From Methylobacter sp. (GTDB lineage Bacteria > Pseudomonadota > Gammaproteobacteria > Methylococcales > Methylomonadaceae), in NCBI GenBank assembly GCA_028714995.1, contig JAQTLI010000123.1, forward strand, positions 1 through 7,629: a stretch of DNA of 7,629 bases, given 5' to 3'. A model generated the notes under the pieces. The model ran no database searches, was not told where the DNA came from, and was given only the letters and a program-made list of their open reading frames with translations. This document shows positions 7,060-7,629 of this stretch, piece by piece; position 1 is the first letter of the stretch, and each line of letters opens with the position of its first letter. The position numbers and the translations under genes were made by a program.

Positions 7060-7602
7060 TTATCTATTAATCAGATTTAAAAATTCCGAGCGGGTGCTGA
7101 TCTCTTTACGGAAAACTCCCGTCATCACTGAAGTGGTCATGATTGAATTCTGTTTTTCAACTCCGCGCATCATCATGCACAAGTGCTTGGCTTCAATAAC
7201 CACTGCCACACCTCTGGCACCAGTTGCCAATTCAATAGCGTCCGCTATTTGTTTGGTTAATTTTTCCTGGATTTGCAGGCGTCGCGCATACATATCGATA
7301 ACGCGCGCCACTTTGGACAAGCCCATCACCTTGCCACGGGGCAAATAGCCCACATGACATTTGCCGATAAATGGCAGCAAATGGTGTTCACATAAAGAAT
7401 ACAGCTCGATATCCTTAACTATAACCATATCTTCGGTGTCGGCCGTAAAAATAGCGTCATTTAGCACTTCTTCCAGCGTTTTTTCGTAGCCGTTGTTTAA
7501 AAATTTGAAAGCCTTAGCCGCGCGTTTTTGCGTATCAATCAAACCTTCGCGGTTTAAATCTTCCCCGACGGCTTCGATAATCTTGGCAAAATGCTCTTGC
7601 AT
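7060..7602 (-). CDS. folE: GTP cyclohydrolase I, type I (FolE)
   Basis: Converts GTP to 7,8-dihydroneopterin triphosphate and formate, the first step to folate and other pterins; the family works as a zinc-dependent decamer in the cytoplasm. It is 180 residues, with the common bacterial core and a shorter N-terminus than E. coli. Key residues are Cys71 and His74 in CEHHLLPF with Cys142 in KHLCMMMRG as zinc ligands, and His73 and His140 at the catalytic site. GYLPRGKVMGLSK (85-97), RRLQIQE (107-113) and MTTSVMTGVF (155-164) are also family signatures. The start ATG at 7602 has only a weak GAGA about 11 bases upstream. No upstream in-frame stop or usual start codon lies between it and the window edge, so a longer N-terminus cannot be fully excluded. 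It is the first gene seen of a tight pair with hemH; any promoter lies at or beyond the edge. Confidence 0.96.
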   Translation of the reverse strand: MQEHFAKIIEAVGEDLNREGLIDTQKRAAKAFKFLNNGYEKTLEEVLNDAIFTADTEDMVIVKDIELYSLCEHHLLPFIGKCHVGYLPRGKVMGLSKVARVIDMYARRLQIQEKLTKQIADAIELATGARGVAVVIEAKHLCMMMRGVEKQNSIMTTSVMTGVFRKEISTRSEFLNLINR

Positions 7603-7629
7603 AATTTCAGTCTCAGTTATAAAAATAGT

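Noticed and set aside
6845..7348. 167-codon plus-strand frame spanning the folE-hemH junction
   Set aside because: It runs antisense to two strongly conserved enzymes. Its composition is a shadow of their codons, and no domain is visible.

Overview
The window is a piece of a bacterial chromosome in which every gene I can support lies on the minus strand, so it is read right to left. Gene content (FolE, HemH, PurT, a DUF4124/SLT lytic transglycosylase, a cytochrome b561-type protein and a P-type ATPase) and close residue-level agreement of PurT with the E. coli protein point to a gammaproteobacterium. A methanotroph-like (Methylococcales) source is my guess from general protein character and is not proven by the sequence.

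Layout in transcription order: folE (GTP cyclohydrolase I, 7602-7060), then after 9 bp hemH (ferrochelatase, 7050-6064), then a 67-bp gap holding a strong stem-loop. Next is a MutS-family ATPase with two predicted membrane segments (5996-4401), which overlaps purT (4404-3202) by the four bases ATGA. Only 12 bp later comes a secreted DUF4124-SLT lytic transglycosylase (3189-2611). A 157-bp gap with a second stem-loop separates this from a two-gene unit: a cytochrome b561-type membrane protein (2453-1875) and, 11 bp further on, a P1B-type metal ATPase (1863 to the window edge, C-terminus missing).

How the genes may work together: FolE releases formate from GTP and PurT consumes free formate in purine synthesis, so the right half joins pterin, heme and purine synthesis in one orientation. 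Heme made by HemH would serve cytochromes such as the b561 protein. The b561/ATPase pair looks like a separate metal or redox module. The ATPase carries Thr-Pro-Cys-Pro instead of the usual Cys-Pro-Cys, has no N-terminal metal-binding domain, and is visibly richer in G+C than the genes to its right.

I found no tRNA, rRNA, insertion sequence, CRISPR array or origin. No gene-free stretch exceeds 160 bp. The most unusual items are the membrane-anchored MutS-like ATPase coupled to purT, the P1B-5-like ATPase paired with a b-type cytochrome, and two intergenic hairpins whose single non-Watson-Crick pair is a G-U wobble only in the minus-strand transcript.
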